Origin: Ochotona curzoniae
Taxonomy: Eukaryota > Chordata > Mammalia > Lagomorpha > Ochotonidae
DNA: 64,000 nucleotides
NCBI RefSeq assembly: GCF_017591425.1
Contig: NW_024467121.1
Location: 23,820,707 to 23,884,706 of the forward strand
Reading direction: 5' to 3'
Part shown: positions 11,790-22,100 of the stretch, one piece after another
How the letters are laid out: every line of letters begins with the position of its first letter
Numbering within the stretch: position 1 is the first letter of the stretch
Program-made: the position numbers and the translations under genes
Notes under the pieces: generated by a model
What the model was told of the DNA's origin: nothing
The model's database searches: none
The model's input: only the letters and a program-made list of their open reading frames with translations

Positions 11790-12085
11790 AATAATCCTTC
11801 ATTATACAAGACAACGTGCATGTTTAACAGCATCCCTACTGCCAACCACGGGATGCCCACAGCTCTACCCTCCACCTCCAACTATGGCAATCAAAAATAG
11901 TTCTAGACCTGTCTGCTTGGCAGCAAATTTGCTGTATTACACACAAGGCATAATGTTAAAAATTATTAAATATATGTGTGTCCAGCAAACTCCTCTTTGT
12001 ATTCTTCTGTTTTATTTGAAATATTTTATAATACACATGGGGAAAAAAAAGACAAATCACCGTAGTTGAGCATCACTGATTTAAA
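11790..12085 (-). mobile_element. MER5A-like hAT DNA transposon remnant
   Basis: TTTAACAGCATCCCTACTGCC, GCAATCAAAAATAGTTCTAGA and a terminal GTTGAGCATCACTGATTTAAA follow the reverse of the MER5A consensus as I remember it. The middle, about 11945-12060, looks unrelated and may be an insertion. Confidence 0.6.
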
Positions 12086-12999
12086 TCAATAAAACCGAGA
12101 CAGCTAGAGTGCAGCCATAAGGCGAGACTTCCCCTCACATCTACATTACTACAGTGTGTTGTAACTATAGCTATCCCTTGATGAAAAATGTGTACAAAAG
12201 TGAGATATCCTGCCACAGTGTTGGTGGCAGGCAGGGCACAATCTGACACTGAGGAGATACTTAAAAAACAGGTGCCAATAAAGGTGGTATGGCCATGGTA
12301 TTTGAGAATTTGTGTTCAGCTAATTTTCATACCAAGAAATAGTACTTTCCTAAAAGGTTGTATTAAACACTCAGGTGGATTTTGGTGAAGTTCCACCAGA
12401 TCACGGCTGCTTTGGCAAGAGCACTAGTGCTTTTCAGTCTACCTTCTCTACTTTGGAATTCTGTGAACAGTTATCCTCATGTAAAAATGGAGAAAACGTT
12501 AGCACAAACTGGTGAAGTGATCAGAACACGTCTTCAGCCATCTGAGTAAAGAATACAATAACCTTAACGTGTCTATCACTTGAAAACAACTTAATCTATT
12601 GTCTGTCTGAGAACATGTAAAGGTATGCTGACAGTTTTGTAACAGTGAACTACAGTTTTGGTTCTGGATGATCCCAGGGTAACCATTTACTGTTAATGCT
12701 CTTTTCTGGTTGCTACAGCCTGGCTTTTGTTTATCTCACCTCAGCAGCTGGAAGAGAAAGTTGAGATTCTACTGGCTTTTTTATTCTGCAAGAGAAAAGA
12801 TCATAAAAGTTAAATCTAGAAATAAGTATGTAAAAAGTGAATATAATTAATTTGAACTTTATCAGCATAAAATTTTTGGCTATTTTATATATATGTTTAT
12901 GCAGAATATTTCAAAAACTTCATGGAAAATGAGTTTGTTGTGATGCAAATATTCCAGCAGTCCCTGAGTAGCTTTACATAATCCATGTTTTCCACTTAT
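12086..12999. other. SDCCAG8 intron 1, no recognised feature
   Basis: Nothing identified. Composition is ordinary intronic. Confidence 0.35.
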
Positions 13000-13305
13000 T
13001 TTTTTAAAAGACTTACTTATTTTTATTTGAAAGGCAGAGTTACAGAGAGAAGAGGAGACACAGAGAGAAGTCTTCCATCTGCTGCTTCACTCTCTAAATG
13101 GCTACAAAGGCCAATTCTAAGCCAGAGCCAGAAGTTTGCTCCAGGACTTCCGTGTGGGTGCAGGGACCCAAAGACTTGGGCCATCCTCTGCTGCTGTCCC
13201 AGACGCATTAGCAGGAAGTTGGATGGGAAGTGGAGCAGTCTGGACCCGTTGATGTCAGTGCTGTAAGGGGAAGTTTCACAGGCTGCACCACAGCACTGGC
13301 ACCAA
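13000..13305 (-). mobile_element. SINE, older CSINE copy (reverse)
   Basis: Reverse-complement order: TTATTTTTATTTGAAAGGCAG, CTTCCATCTGCTGCTTCACTC, GTGTGGGTGCAGGGACCCAA, then CACCACAGCACTGGC at the head end. It accounts for overlapping open frames on both strands. Confidence 0.85.
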
Positions 13306-14089
13306 TTTTCCACAAACTTTTGGAAGTACTCTTGTATACATTGTATATGGTAAAGATTATGAAAAATTCTAGGAAACACTTGAGACAATAAAAAAAATAA
13401 GGAAAAAGGAAGACCTTTTATGGATAAATCAGAGAAAAAGAACTTTTACTACAGCTACCCGCAGTGTTTTAAGTATGACAACGGTCCAGATGAGATCAGT
13501 GCTGGCTAACATGCTTATGACATTATTGACCAGCAAGCTTAACACAGCCCTTGCACAGATGTGAGCTCCTGCTAGCAAGAGAAAAACACTTGGCAAAATC
13601 TATCAGTTATACACCGAAAAAACACAGAACATCAATGTGCAGGGTTCTCAAACTAAATCGATCTGTGAAAGAGACAAGATTGCCCTCAAGACTATACAAC
13701 ATCTTCCCATATTCACCCTCTCACTTTCTCTACACCTAATTTCACTCCTTTCTCTTCTTTCCAAAAGACAGAATATCAGCATGTTATTATTCACATAGTT
13801 CAATGTGGTGTTGATATAAGAGATATTAACAATCCTGGCAGCAAGATCAGGATTTGGTGGGAGAGACCACCAGATATCCTTAAACCTCAGAGGAAGAGAG
13901 GGAAGTGAGTGAAAAGAGGGTGGGAAGAGTACAGAAGCAAAAAAGAACACAGCAAGAAAAAGAATGGAAATGTTTTCAGAAAAAAGTTAACCGGCCAGTT
14001 TGGCTATAAGCCTCAACATTTGCTAATATCTTGCGCTGACTCCATCACACATTTTGCCATTTGCTTGGCTTCCAAAGGCAGTAATTCTT
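13306..14089. other. SDCCAG8 intron 1, no recognised feature
   Basis: Nothing supported. Short frames at 13551-13739 and 13648-13950 lack any domain. Confidence 0.35.
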
Positions 14090-14170
14090 AACTCTTTATT
14101 TATTTTTTTTAACAGATGAAGAAACAGGAACTCAAGTTTATTAATTTGCCTAAGATTACATGGATGGTCA
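14090..14170 (-). mobile_element. MIR fragment (reverse)
   Basis: ACAGATGAAGAAACAGGAAC followed by TTAATTTGCCTAAGATTACA matches the reverse of the MIR core (acagatgaggaaactgag, then cttgcccaaggtcac). Confidence 0.55.
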
Positions 14171-14913
14171 TTTGCCAAACAACAGTAAGTTCAATGATTT
14201 CATTCTCAGCTTACAGTCTCTGCCCTGATCCCCCTCCACCCACCCACATATTTAATCTAGATGTGGAAACACCAAAATGTTTAAAAGAGAACAGCAGGAA
14301 TGGGGTGGGGGTTGGGCACACAAAATGTATACAGAATAGAAGTGATGTGTTCCTGTCATGCTGTCAGTTCATTTCTTTTTCATCACCCACCAAAACTAGC
14401 TAGGAACTAGGTGGATGAGCACAGGTACTGTGGATACAGCTGTCTCCATGCCCAGCCCTGCAAAAATACATGGGACCTGATTCTGATAGTACAATTAGGA
14501 CACTGCATTCCCAGTCTTTTCTCTCCTTTCTTATACCACGTGCCAACTCTCAAGTGTGGAGAATTTAAAACAGAGTCCATATTCTCTGTCATTCTGGTTC
14601 GTCTTGCCATGTTTTTCCTGTAAACTGATTTAATACATACTTTATGGTCTTGTACAATATTTTGAATATAAAACAGGAAGGGCATCTGCAAATTTTTTCT
14701 GGTTATGAATGTAGTTCTCAGGCATTCTGTGCAACTACAGAGTAAATTAACACCCAACAATACTGCCAGGAGTCTTCCTGAATAATTCCAGTTGGTACAA
14801 GGATGCTCCCATATTTTACTACACTGGGAACTTGCTCCATACATTTTGTAGGAATGTTATAAACATAGGCAAGAAATCATCACTTTTTGTACCATCACTC
14901 TCTTTCTTTTCAG
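14171..14913. other. SDCCAG8 intron 1, no recognised feature
   Basis: Holds the longest minus-strand frame of the intron (14407-14844), judged to be chance. Confidence 0.35.
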
Positions 14914-15156
14914 GATTTTTTATTTATTTGAAGTCAGAATTACAGAAAGAAATGAGACCTGGGGCTGGGCTAAGTTGAGGCCAGGAACTAGGCACTCACG
15001 TGCAAAGGCCCAAGTACTTGGAGGATTTTCCATTGCTTTTTCCAGGCCATTAGAAGGGAGCTGGAAGTGGGGCAGCTGAGACAGGAACCGGAACCTACAT
15101 GGGACACCCAAGCTGTACGTGGGAGTTTTACTTGCTATGCCACAGCATTGGCCCTA
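14914..15156 (-). mobile_element. SINE, older CSINE copy (reverse)
   Basis: TTTTTTATTTATTTGAAGTC, GCAAAGGCCCAAGTACTTGG, and CTATGCCACAGCATTGGCCC at the head end. The reverse CTTCCATC block is missing. Confidence 0.75.
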
Positions 15157-15175
15157 GATTTCTCATTTTATTAAC

Positions 15176-15243
15176 TTTTTTTTCTATTTAAAAAAATTTG
15201 TTACTTCAATTTACAGATTTACAGAAAGAAGGAGAGACAGTAG
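15176..15243 (-). mobile_element. SINE tail fragment (reverse)
   Basis: TTTACAGATTTACAGAAAGAAGGAGAGACAG-type 3' end of a reverse CSINE; the rest is absent. Confidence 0.5.
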
Positions 15244-15754
15244 GATTCTCATTTTAAAGAGGATTATTTAATGCTTTCAACTGCTTACAGAGGGGATACA
15301 GACAACATAAAACCAGAGCTACATTCACAAAGCTTATATGGTGACTGCAACTGCAAGGTACAATAGCAACGCTGAGATTAAGCAGGGAGTAAGCAAACGG
15401 TCTTCCTATTTCCATGGCTTCTCTAGGCTAATCAGAATCCAGAACAAGAGAAGGATCACAGCCTAGTTTTTAGAAGAGCAAGGAAGTAAACTGTCACTTG
15501 TTTTCCACATCAGCAATGATATACCATTATATCATTATAAGCGATATCAGCATTGTAATTAAAGCAATGAAGAAAAGTTATAACAATTGTAAGAATTATG
15601 GAAAACTATGAAAGCATTTTATAGTTTTACATGGCTACTTCCTGAATGAACATAAATGAAAGGTTATCAGAAATGATGTACAGATATTTTGAAGCCAGAG
15701 GGCTGATTATGAGCAAAGATGAAAAAGCTATTTATTGGTCACACAGCAAGCTAA

Positions 15755-16016
15755 TCCTCTACACGTGGTGCCGGCTTCCCACATGGCATTTGTTCACATC
15801 ACAGCTGCTCCGTTTCCAGTCTACCTCCCTGTGTATAGCCTGGGAAGGCAATAGAAGATAGCCCAGGTGGTTGGAACCCTGAATCCAGGTGGGAGACCAG
15901 GAGAAGGTTCCTGACTTCTGGCTTTGGATACACTCGGCTGTTGCAGCCATTTAGGGAGTGAACCAGCAGAGGAAGAGCTCTCACAAAAATATGTAAATCT
16001 TTAAACAAATAAACTA
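15755..16016 (+). mobile_element. SINE, older CSINE copy
   Basis: ACGTGGTGCCGGCTTCCCAC, AGCCTGGGAAGGCAATAG, GGGAGTGAACCAGCAGAG and a tail AAATCTTTAAACAAATAAAC. The head and the CTCTCTGT block are shortened. Confidence 0.75.
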
Positions 16017-16904
16017 GCTGCAATTTGGGAAAGTATTGGTGGACAGATAAAACAAAGAAACCAATAAAACCAAACCAAGACAAAATGAAAGAACATAAAA
16101 CTACTTTCCACCTTATTGTACAGTTTTGCAAGCCTAAAGTTATGAGGCAAAAACACTCAATAATAATAAAGTTATACAAATGAAACAACTTCGCCATACT
16201 CTATTCAGGAACAAAACATTCTACCTCCAAGGGCGTTATCCTACGTGATAGCAGTAACTTACATTTTGAAGAGGTTATTCTTGCGCTTAAGTTCAGGGTT
16301 AGTCCTGTTTTCTTCTGAATCTACCGTATATAAATGAACATGTAAGAACAAAATTGCTACTACATAAGTAATATATCCTGAAAATCCAGGAAAAATTCTA
16401 TTTCTCGATTCTTAGATGAAATGACTAAAACCATTTTTCAAAATTTTCAACTTTCTAAATCTCTTGCACTTGTCCGAGGTAAAGAGTTTTCACCACCTTT
16501 AATAGTTACCACTGGATGAAGATGAACATAACTAAATTCACACAATCCTCAATGTGAAACGTGGGTTCAGAATAGGGTCAAAGGAGAAGTGACATTAGGA
16601 GAAACCAACAAAAGCAAACATCCCTTCATGGTCTACACTGTTGGACAAAATCACTCCCATCATGTTGCACAGTAATTTTCTTATTTCTCAATAAAAAGTC
16701 AGTAGTCCTTGTTTCTTGAAGAGCTCTTGAAACATCTAACAGCAGGCAAAGGTGCTAAAAGCCTTCCTCAGTTTTGTAACACTGCTAACCCAAAGCCCAG
16801 TCCTGGGCAGACAGACTTTCTAATCTCAAAAAGCCACCACTTGGCTGCAAGTAACAAAGTACCCACTGTAGTAGGAACTATTTTTGCTCTTGTTTTCTAC
16901 CCTG
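16017..16904. other. SDCCAG8 intron 1, no recognised feature
   Basis: AT-rich, nothing recognised. Confidence 0.35.
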
Positions 16905-17034
16905 CTAATCTGGAATTACAGATGTGTCACTCCCCCAGTGATCCCGAGGCTCCACGGGGGCCTGACTCTGTGGTCTTCCTTGTTTGCCTTCCCAGCACCC
17001 ATAGCAAGACACTGAATTAATATTTGCTGAACAG
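16905..17034 (+). mobile_element. L2 3' end fragment
   Basis: The end CCCAGCACCCATAGCAAGAC followed by TGAATTAATATTTGCTGAAC resembles the L2 terminus (ccagcacctag...tcaataaatatttgttgaa). Confidence 0.5.
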
Positions 17035-17890
17035 GGTTCTAGATGCTTTTAAAAAGGAAAAAGCTTCCAAACTTTTGTCATTATCTACAGGGTTATAAAA
17101 GTGTAGCAAAACAGAAAATACCAGAACTAGTGGAATAAAGTTTCTTGGATGCAATTTCTCTTCAGGTGGGTTTGTGATTAGAATGTATCTCTGATTATGG
17201 GTAATAGTTTGAAGCAGCACGGAAGCCAGTGTTTGTGTAGTTATTTCACTTGCTCCTCGCAATGACTCTGCAGACACGACTTTAACTTCCAATGCAAAAG
17301 AAGTGTGATTTCTAAAGAGTATGTGTCTTTTCTAAGATGACAGCGCTAGCAACAAGAGCTGACATCACTGACAGATAATCACTCAACGCATAACACACTG
17401 AGAAATTCTGAATTAACAACAGGTTTGAATAACAGTAATTATGACTTGATTGACAAAGAATCACGTGTTTTGAAGGCATATAGGCTTGCATTTAAACTTA
17501 ACTCTTCCATTTGCCACTTGCAAAATAAGAATATTCATCAAACTGTTTTTCCTCTAAAGGACTTATTGTATGGAATAAGCCTAAACCACAATCACTGGGA
17601 GATGATGTGTTAGCTTTTACTGCCTATCTCCCTTAGTTCTAGAATCCATATTCAGTCAACTATACCATTACTGCCTGTGTAAAACCCGTAAGCCTGGAAT
17701 TTGGTGGATTACAAAGTAAAACTGAGGGACTGTGCGAAAGTGGCAAGACTCAGTTCCAGGACTTCCTGCTGACCTTTGCTGAGAAAGTTGTCCAAGGTAG
17801 ACATCTGGAGTGGGTCCATGTCACCCAGAAACCAAAGGAAGCCACTCCGCTTAATCCTAACAAACCAAGAGAACTATTTCATCCTCGTCA
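17035..17890. other. SDCCAG8 intron 1, no recognised feature
   Basis: Unique-looking sequence approaching the CpG island; CpG content starts to rise only after about 17920. Confidence 0.35.
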
Positions 17891-18034
17891 AAGATCAGAG
17901 TGATGCCTATCTTCTTCCTCCACAGCCTGGCTGGGGCTGAACGCAGGTGTCGGATAACGCACCGGGTCAGCTCCTCCCGCCCTGGGCCCTGGGCACCTAG
18001 AGGGGCTGAGGCACCAAGGTTCGGAGCAACTCAC

Positions 18035-18101
18035 CCCGGAGACTCCGCTGATAGTGCCCCAGAATCTCCTCCAGGGAAGAGGTCCCTGGGGACTTCGCCA
18101 T
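18035..18101 (-). CDS. SDCCAG8: SDCCAG8 coding exon 1
   Basis: The minus strand reads ATG at 18101 and encodes MAKSPGTSSLEEILGHYQRS followed by LR, plus the first base of the next codon. This closely follows the known SDCCAG8 N-terminus, which I recall as MAKSPENSTLEEILGQYQRS. The exon ends at a good donor, CGGG|GTGAGT, in phase 1. That joins to AG at the start of exon 2 to make a glutamate codon, as in the human protein. The start context is TGCATGG, with G at +4 but no purine at -3. A longer open frame that begins with GTG at 18109 is a different reading frame and is not the gene. The exon sits at the left shoulder of the CpG island, about 1 kb from CEP170 exon 1. Confidence 0.93.
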
Positions 18102-18300
18102 GCAGACACTGTGGGCCCAGAGATGCGAGTTACGTGAGGGTATCGTCCAGTGTTCTCCCTTCCAAGAACAACAGGCCTAGCAACCGGCTAACGCCAGCCA
18201 GCTTCCTGCCGCTGCTGTCACTGGGGAGCGTGGAACCCCGGACGGAGCTCGTGGGGGATCTTCCCACTCTCGGGCCCTCGTAGTGCACTTCGGGAACTTT
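18102..18300 (-). other. SDCCAG8: SDCCAG8 5' UTR / proximal promoter (approximate)
   Basis: This is the sequence just upstream of the SDCCAG8 start codon on the minus strand. It is moderately CpG-rich and has no splice acceptor that I recognise before the ATG, so it should hold the 5' UTR of exon 1 and possibly the transcription start. The far end is a guess, because no TATA box or clear initiator is visible. Confidence 0.4.
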
Positions 18301-18356
18301 AGTTCTACTACTTCAGGCTCCACGAGCCTCGACAATGCCAAGAACTTTCCAGCGAC

Positions 18357-18370
18357 ACTACAATTCCCAG
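18357..18370 (+). promoter_or_regulatory. ZNF143/STAF-like motif
   Basis: ACTACAATTCCCAG matches the core of the ZNF143 (SBS) consensus exactly. The usual GAATGC extension is replaced by AGAGC. It lies about 255 bp upstream of the SDCCAG8 start codon. Confidence 0.65.
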
Positions 18371-18420
18371 AGAGCACCGCGCTGCAGGCGCTGGCTTGGG
18401 CGGTTTGGTAACTAGAGCCG

Positions 18421-18433
18421 GTTGCCAGGAGAC
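18421..18433 (+). promoter_or_regulatory. X-box-like RFX site
   Basis: GTTGCC-A-GGAGAC fits the X-box pattern RYYNYY, spacer, RRNRAC at every constrained position, with a one-base spacer. RFX factors drive many ciliary genes through X-boxes close to the transcription start. The site is 320 bp upstream of the SDCCAG8 start codon, which suits a basal-body gene. Spacer lengths of 1-3 are allowed in the general consensus, although 2 is commonest. Confidence 0.5.
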
Positions 18434-18695
18434 GGGGTTGAGGGCTCCTCCCTTTTCCTCTAACCCCGCCCGGTGTAGGCCCACCTTGAACCCATCCTTC
18501 AGCTGTCTGGGCCACACCACTGACAGAAAGGACTCACTGAAGGCCTGGGCGCTTCCCGCTTTACTGAATGTGCAACTGATCTCTAGGGGCTTCTCTGGAC
18601 CGTGCTTCACTTCCGACATTTATCCAAATTCTCCAATGCTTAAGAAAAGCAAACGTCCACTCTCCTCGACTGCCTAGATGGTGAAGGCAGTCGAC

Positions 18696-18715
18696 ACTAC
18701 AACTCCTAGCATGCC
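18696..18715 (+). promoter_or_regulatory. ZNF143/STAF-like motif with extended 3' half
   Basis: ACTACAACTCCTAGCATGCC matches the longer ZNF143 consensus (ACTACAAYTCCCAGMATGC) with one change, C to T in the CCC run. It is the best-matching copy in the island. Confidence 0.7.
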
Positions 18716-18756
18716 GGGCAAGCCGACCCCCTCCTGCCGTTGGCGCACTGCCCGCC

Positions 18757-18768
18757 GGGAACTGTAGT
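18757..18768 (-). promoter_or_regulatory. ZNF143-like core, reverse orientation
   Basis: On the minus strand this reads ACTACAGTTCCC. It is shorter and weaker than the copy 40 bp away and points the other way, so the pair is arranged head to head. Confidence 0.45.
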
Positions 18769-18842
18769 CCCGCTTGGCTGCGGTCTCCCTCCTCCCGCGG
18801 CAGCCGGGGTCCTCTCCATTGTTCCCGCTGGTCTTTGGGGAC

Positions 18843-18853
18843 ACGCCTGCGCA
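18843..18853 (+). promoter_or_regulatory. NRF1-like site 1
   Basis: ACGCCTGCGCA resembles the NRF1 palindrome GCGCATGCGC with the central AT changed to CT and one flank base altered. Confidence 0.45.
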
Positions 18854-18918
18854 GTGGGCAGCAGGAAAGGCGTGCGGGGGAGACCCTCCGCACAACCCCC
18901 TTTCATTGTCTGGGTCCA

Positions 18919-18929
18919 GCGCCTGCGCA
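18919..18929 (+). promoter_or_regulatory. NRF1-like site 2
   Basis: GCGCCTGCGCA matches both GCGC arms of the NRF1 palindrome and differs only in the centre. It is 76 bp from each neighbouring copy. Confidence 0.55.
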
Positions 18930-18994
18930 CTACGAGATCGTTGGGCCCGGGCTGGAGGAGGGGACCAGGCCCCGGCACCTCGCCCTTTGCCGAG

Positions 18995-19005
18995 GCGCCT
19001 GCGCA
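18995..19005 (+). promoter_or_regulatory. NRF1-like site 3
   Basis: This is a second exact GCGCCTGCGCA, just upstream of the likely CEP170 transcription start. The three sites are evenly spaced at 76 bp, about seven helical turns, which puts them on the same face of the DNA. Confidence 0.55.
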
Positions 19006-19069
19006 GTCAGCCGCCGCTCTTTGCCGTTACCGCTATGTGTGGGGCGTGTGTGGAATAACGTTATTGCCC

Positions 19070-19197
19070 AGCGGCGCTGAGGGGCCGGCATCTCGACCGC
19101 GGCGGCCACGGCGTGGAGGGGAGGACGGCGTGTGAGAGACTCCCGGGACGCGGCGCGCCCCGCCTCCCCCGTCCTGTCCCTCTCTTCACGGTGAGGG
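19070..19197 (+). other. CEP170: CEP170 non-coding exon 1 (start approximate)
   Basis: This is placed from the GC-rich stretch that ends at a strong donor, GAGGG|GTAAGTGAT, at 19198. A second donor-like GTGAGG lies seven bases upstream at 19191, so the exon could also end at 19190. The exon is non-coding: the first CEP170 start codon is in exon 2, 18.8 kb downstream. The 5' end cannot be read from sequence. A TSS between about 19000 and 19100 is guessed from the position of the NRF1-like sites. Confidence 0.6.
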
Positions 19198-22100
19198 GTA
19201 AGTGATGCGCTCGGCTGCCTCGGCATCTAGACGACGCGGCCGCCTCTGCTTTCCCACATCCTTCTGGGATTGGCGCCGGAGTGGTGTGTGGGGGAGATTC
19301 GGGGCGCGCCCCCTTCCCCGGGCGCGGCTGGGTTGTGGGGTGGGGTGTGCAGGGGCACCTCGGGCCTGGCTGCCGAGGGAGAGCCTTCCCGGAAGCCCCG
19401 CGCGGCGGCGGCATCCCACCCCCCATCGCCCCCGACCCCGGGGTTCGGAGGGGCCGCTGCTCCCTGCCCCCACCCGCGATCACGTCCCCCGTCGCTCCTC
19501 TAGGCCCCCCAGTCCCTCCCGTCCTGCAGCCGACACCCCGGCTTTCCCTCGGCCCTGATCTCCGCCTCCCCGAAGTGGATGGAATCCTGGTCGCCTCCCT
19601 CCCTGCTTTGTGCAGCCCTCCCCCCACCATGGCTGGAGCAGTTTGCAAAGGGTGCAGGCGGAGCATTGCGAGGACTGGCTGCAAGGCGCTGGGAAGGGAT
19701 TTTTTTTTTTCCTTTTTTTTTTAAAATCCCTATGGGAGCAAGCAGCTCTCAGGGCCCGAGCCCTTTTGTTGTGTGGTTAGCTCGGGCGAGGGCCCCTTGG
19801 GCGCGCTGGGAGGGTGTCATGCACCCTGGCAGGCGGCTGCACCCGGCCGCGTAGGCTCTGTCCGGCTGGATTGTAAACCCGGGGAGGAGAGTGACTTCCT
19901 GTTGGCTTCATTGTCCTGAGATTCAAATGTAGCTTTTTTTGGTCCACGTCTCTTCCATTTTTTTTTTTTTTTTCTGCAAGGGGAAGATAAACGAGCAGCT
20001 GTCTTAACGCCAGGGCGGAAAGACAGAGGGATCTGTATCCCAGGTCACAGCATCTCTGCTTGGCGGTGGTTTGGGGTAGAGTTGATTTATTTTGCTGAAG
20101 GATGTGAGGGAGACATGAGCTATGCCTGCTGGAGTCCGAGCCCTGTCGAGCAATCAGTGTGCAGTTACTCGATGACGGCGAAGGATGGGCTCGAAGCAGC
20201 CTGGCGGCGAGGTGGCTGTGTATCAGGGAAATGAACCAGCAGATTTTTTTTTTTTCCTGTGGGTGGATATTGCACAGTCCCAAGGGAATGGATGAGGAGA
20301 CATCTTTCTCTTTATATGTTTTGAGCAATCAGAACAAAACAAAAATAGGGCTGTTGCGTTCGCTTCTGAAGTTGTTTCCCGTTTTTAGCCGTTTCGTGAA
20401 CATTGAGCCGTTCGGGAGCAATTGGGTGAAACAGATGGATGCATGTGATTGGAAATGCATCCTTTAAAATGATTTGCTTGTTGAGACTACGGTGCTTGTG
20501 ACCGCTTGCCGGCGTTTCTGCTTAAAACCAGCGCCAAGACAGAATGAAGCAGAATGAGGGAGGAGGTGGAGGTGCAGAGGGAGTGACAGTTTAAATACAG
20601 TTTCTAGATCTTCACAGAGGCAGCCCTCAAAGCCAGAAATTCAGCTGTGAAATGATTTTGCATCTTCCGAGTTTTTTTTTTTTTAAAGTACAAACAGGAC
20701 TGGTTTTGGTTCTTCCTAACTGTATAGAAACCAGGATTTTTGTGTTTTCAAAGAAGTGGCCTTGTGAGTTTAGTGAAGACACCTAAACTCATTGATTTGT
20801 GTGTCCTAGCAAATGAAGCCAAGATTTATTCTTTAGCTGGGATCTTTTCTGTGGGCCCGAGCCCACCACTGTGAGAACATATAAGGAAAGCTTCTGTACT
20901 TTTTGAGTTGTGTATCAGTGCGGATAAACGAGGCTCTCACTGTTGTGCTAGTCTAGCCCTTGTTTTTGTAGTGTAGAGGCCCTAATTCCACAGAAATGGA
21001 ATTTTAGTTTTACAGAATAACTCACTGGTAAGGAAAGATGCCCTACCATTTCTTTTTATAGAGTACAAAACTGTTGGGAAGTCTTCCCTACTACTTACTA
21101 GTAATCGAATTTTAATATAACTTCTTGAAATTTAATAGTATTTCATAATTGTATGACTAACAATAAGCTGTAAAGTAATATTTTCACATACTAAAAAACC
21201 TATAAAGCTTTTCTGTAATTAATGCATTTTATTATTTTCAACTTACACACTACCTTTTGAGTCAGGTTTATGTTTTTAGTTGGGTTGACTATCAGATGCA
21301 TTTTTTTTTGTTGACTTAATTTTCAATCCTTGAATTCTATAGAGCAGCTTAATATTTTCTTTAGATTGTATTTTACTTCAATTTCAATTTAAGAAGCATC
21401 TGTCAAAATGACACTATGAGGAATCATATTCAAACTTTATGTACATTTTGCTGGTAAATTTCATGGTGTTCTAAAATCATTTCATATGGAAATTAGTAAT
21501 CTGCATGTTTCCTATCTTAATATTAGAATAGTGAACTTTATCTTGTAAACATACTATGTAAACATATATATATTAATGTACTTTTAAAAACCATGCTTCC
21601 TGATTTGTTTCATTTGCGTGGAGTATCAGTTTCATGTTCCTTTATATTTGCTGAAACAAGTTTTTTTGTTATTTTTATAAAAATCAGATAGTACTTGTAC
21701 TAAATACTGAATAGGTAAGGTTTTGTCAACATGTTTTTTAACTCAACAAAATCTGTTTCTGGAAATGTTTTTTATTATTATGATAGATGTATAATGATTT
21801 TTTTCTTCTGTATCTTAAACATCTTGTGGTTAAATGGCGTGGTAACCTAGTAAATATCCAACTGAAACTGTGATATTTAATTACCAACTAAAATATCTGT
21901 GGTTTGGAGATTATTCTGTTGTAATCAAAGAGTAGTTACGTGCCATTTGGAAAATTATTGGCGAGCAGATAATATTGGCTGGAGTACGAAATGCTGATCT
22001 GCTTCAGGAGGGAATTTGTTTACTCTGAATAGGAAGAACTCTCCGAGCATCGTTACTCCACTACATTTTGTTAGTAACAAGATTTTTAATGATCAGCTAC

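Larger units (their letters stand above)
1..18101 (-). other. SDCCAG8: SDCCAG8 gene, 5' part (exons 1-2 and introns)
   Basis: This is the start of SDCCAG8, read on the minus strand. Only two coding exons are visible: exon 1 at 18035-18101 and exon 2 at 6006-6158, joined in phase 1 across a 12 kb intron. Everything left of 6006 is taken to be intron 2, because I could not find sequence coding for the next part of the protein. SDCCAG8 is known as a coiled-coil protein of centrosomes and ciliary basal bodies; human mutations cause nephronophthisis and Bardet-Biedl-type ciliopathy. The head-to-head placement with CEP170 matches the order I know from human chromosome 1q43. The visible exons encode the N-terminus before the long coiled coils. 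The left boundary of this entry is simply the window edge. Confidence 0.85.
18102..19070. promoter_or_regulatory. Bidirectional CpG-island promoter, SDCCAG8/CEP170
   Basis: This is the region between the two divergent genes. The densest CpG content runs from about 18690 to 19560, so it includes CEP170 exon 1 and the start of its first intron. No TATA box is placed convincingly. Motifs seen are ACTACAATTCCCAG at 18357-18370, ACTACAACTCCTAGCATGCC at 18696-18715, the same core reversed at 18757-18768, three NRF1-like GCGCCTGCGCA sites, a GC box (CCCCGCCC) near 18464-18471, an ETS-like ACTTCCG near 18609, and an RFX-like X-box at 18421-18433. Divergent pairs driven by ZNF143 and NRF1 in one island are a known mammalian layout. 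Shared control of the two centrosomal genes is inferred. Confidence 0.8.

Noticed and set aside
14407..14844. 145-codon minus-strand ORF in SDCCAG8 intron 1
   Set aside because: No recognisable domain, no splice context, and composition like the surrounding intron.
17888..18109. Minus-strand open frame overlapping SDCCAG8 exon 1
   Set aside because: It begins with GTG rather than ATG, is in a different frame from the conserved MAKSPGTSSLEEIL sequence, and reads through the exon 1 donor into intron.
18740..19724. Several long overlapping frames in the CpG island (up to 207 codons)
   Set aside because: GC-rich DNA has few stop codons. The frames occur on both strands, are rich in Gly, Pro, Arg and Ala, and carry no domain.
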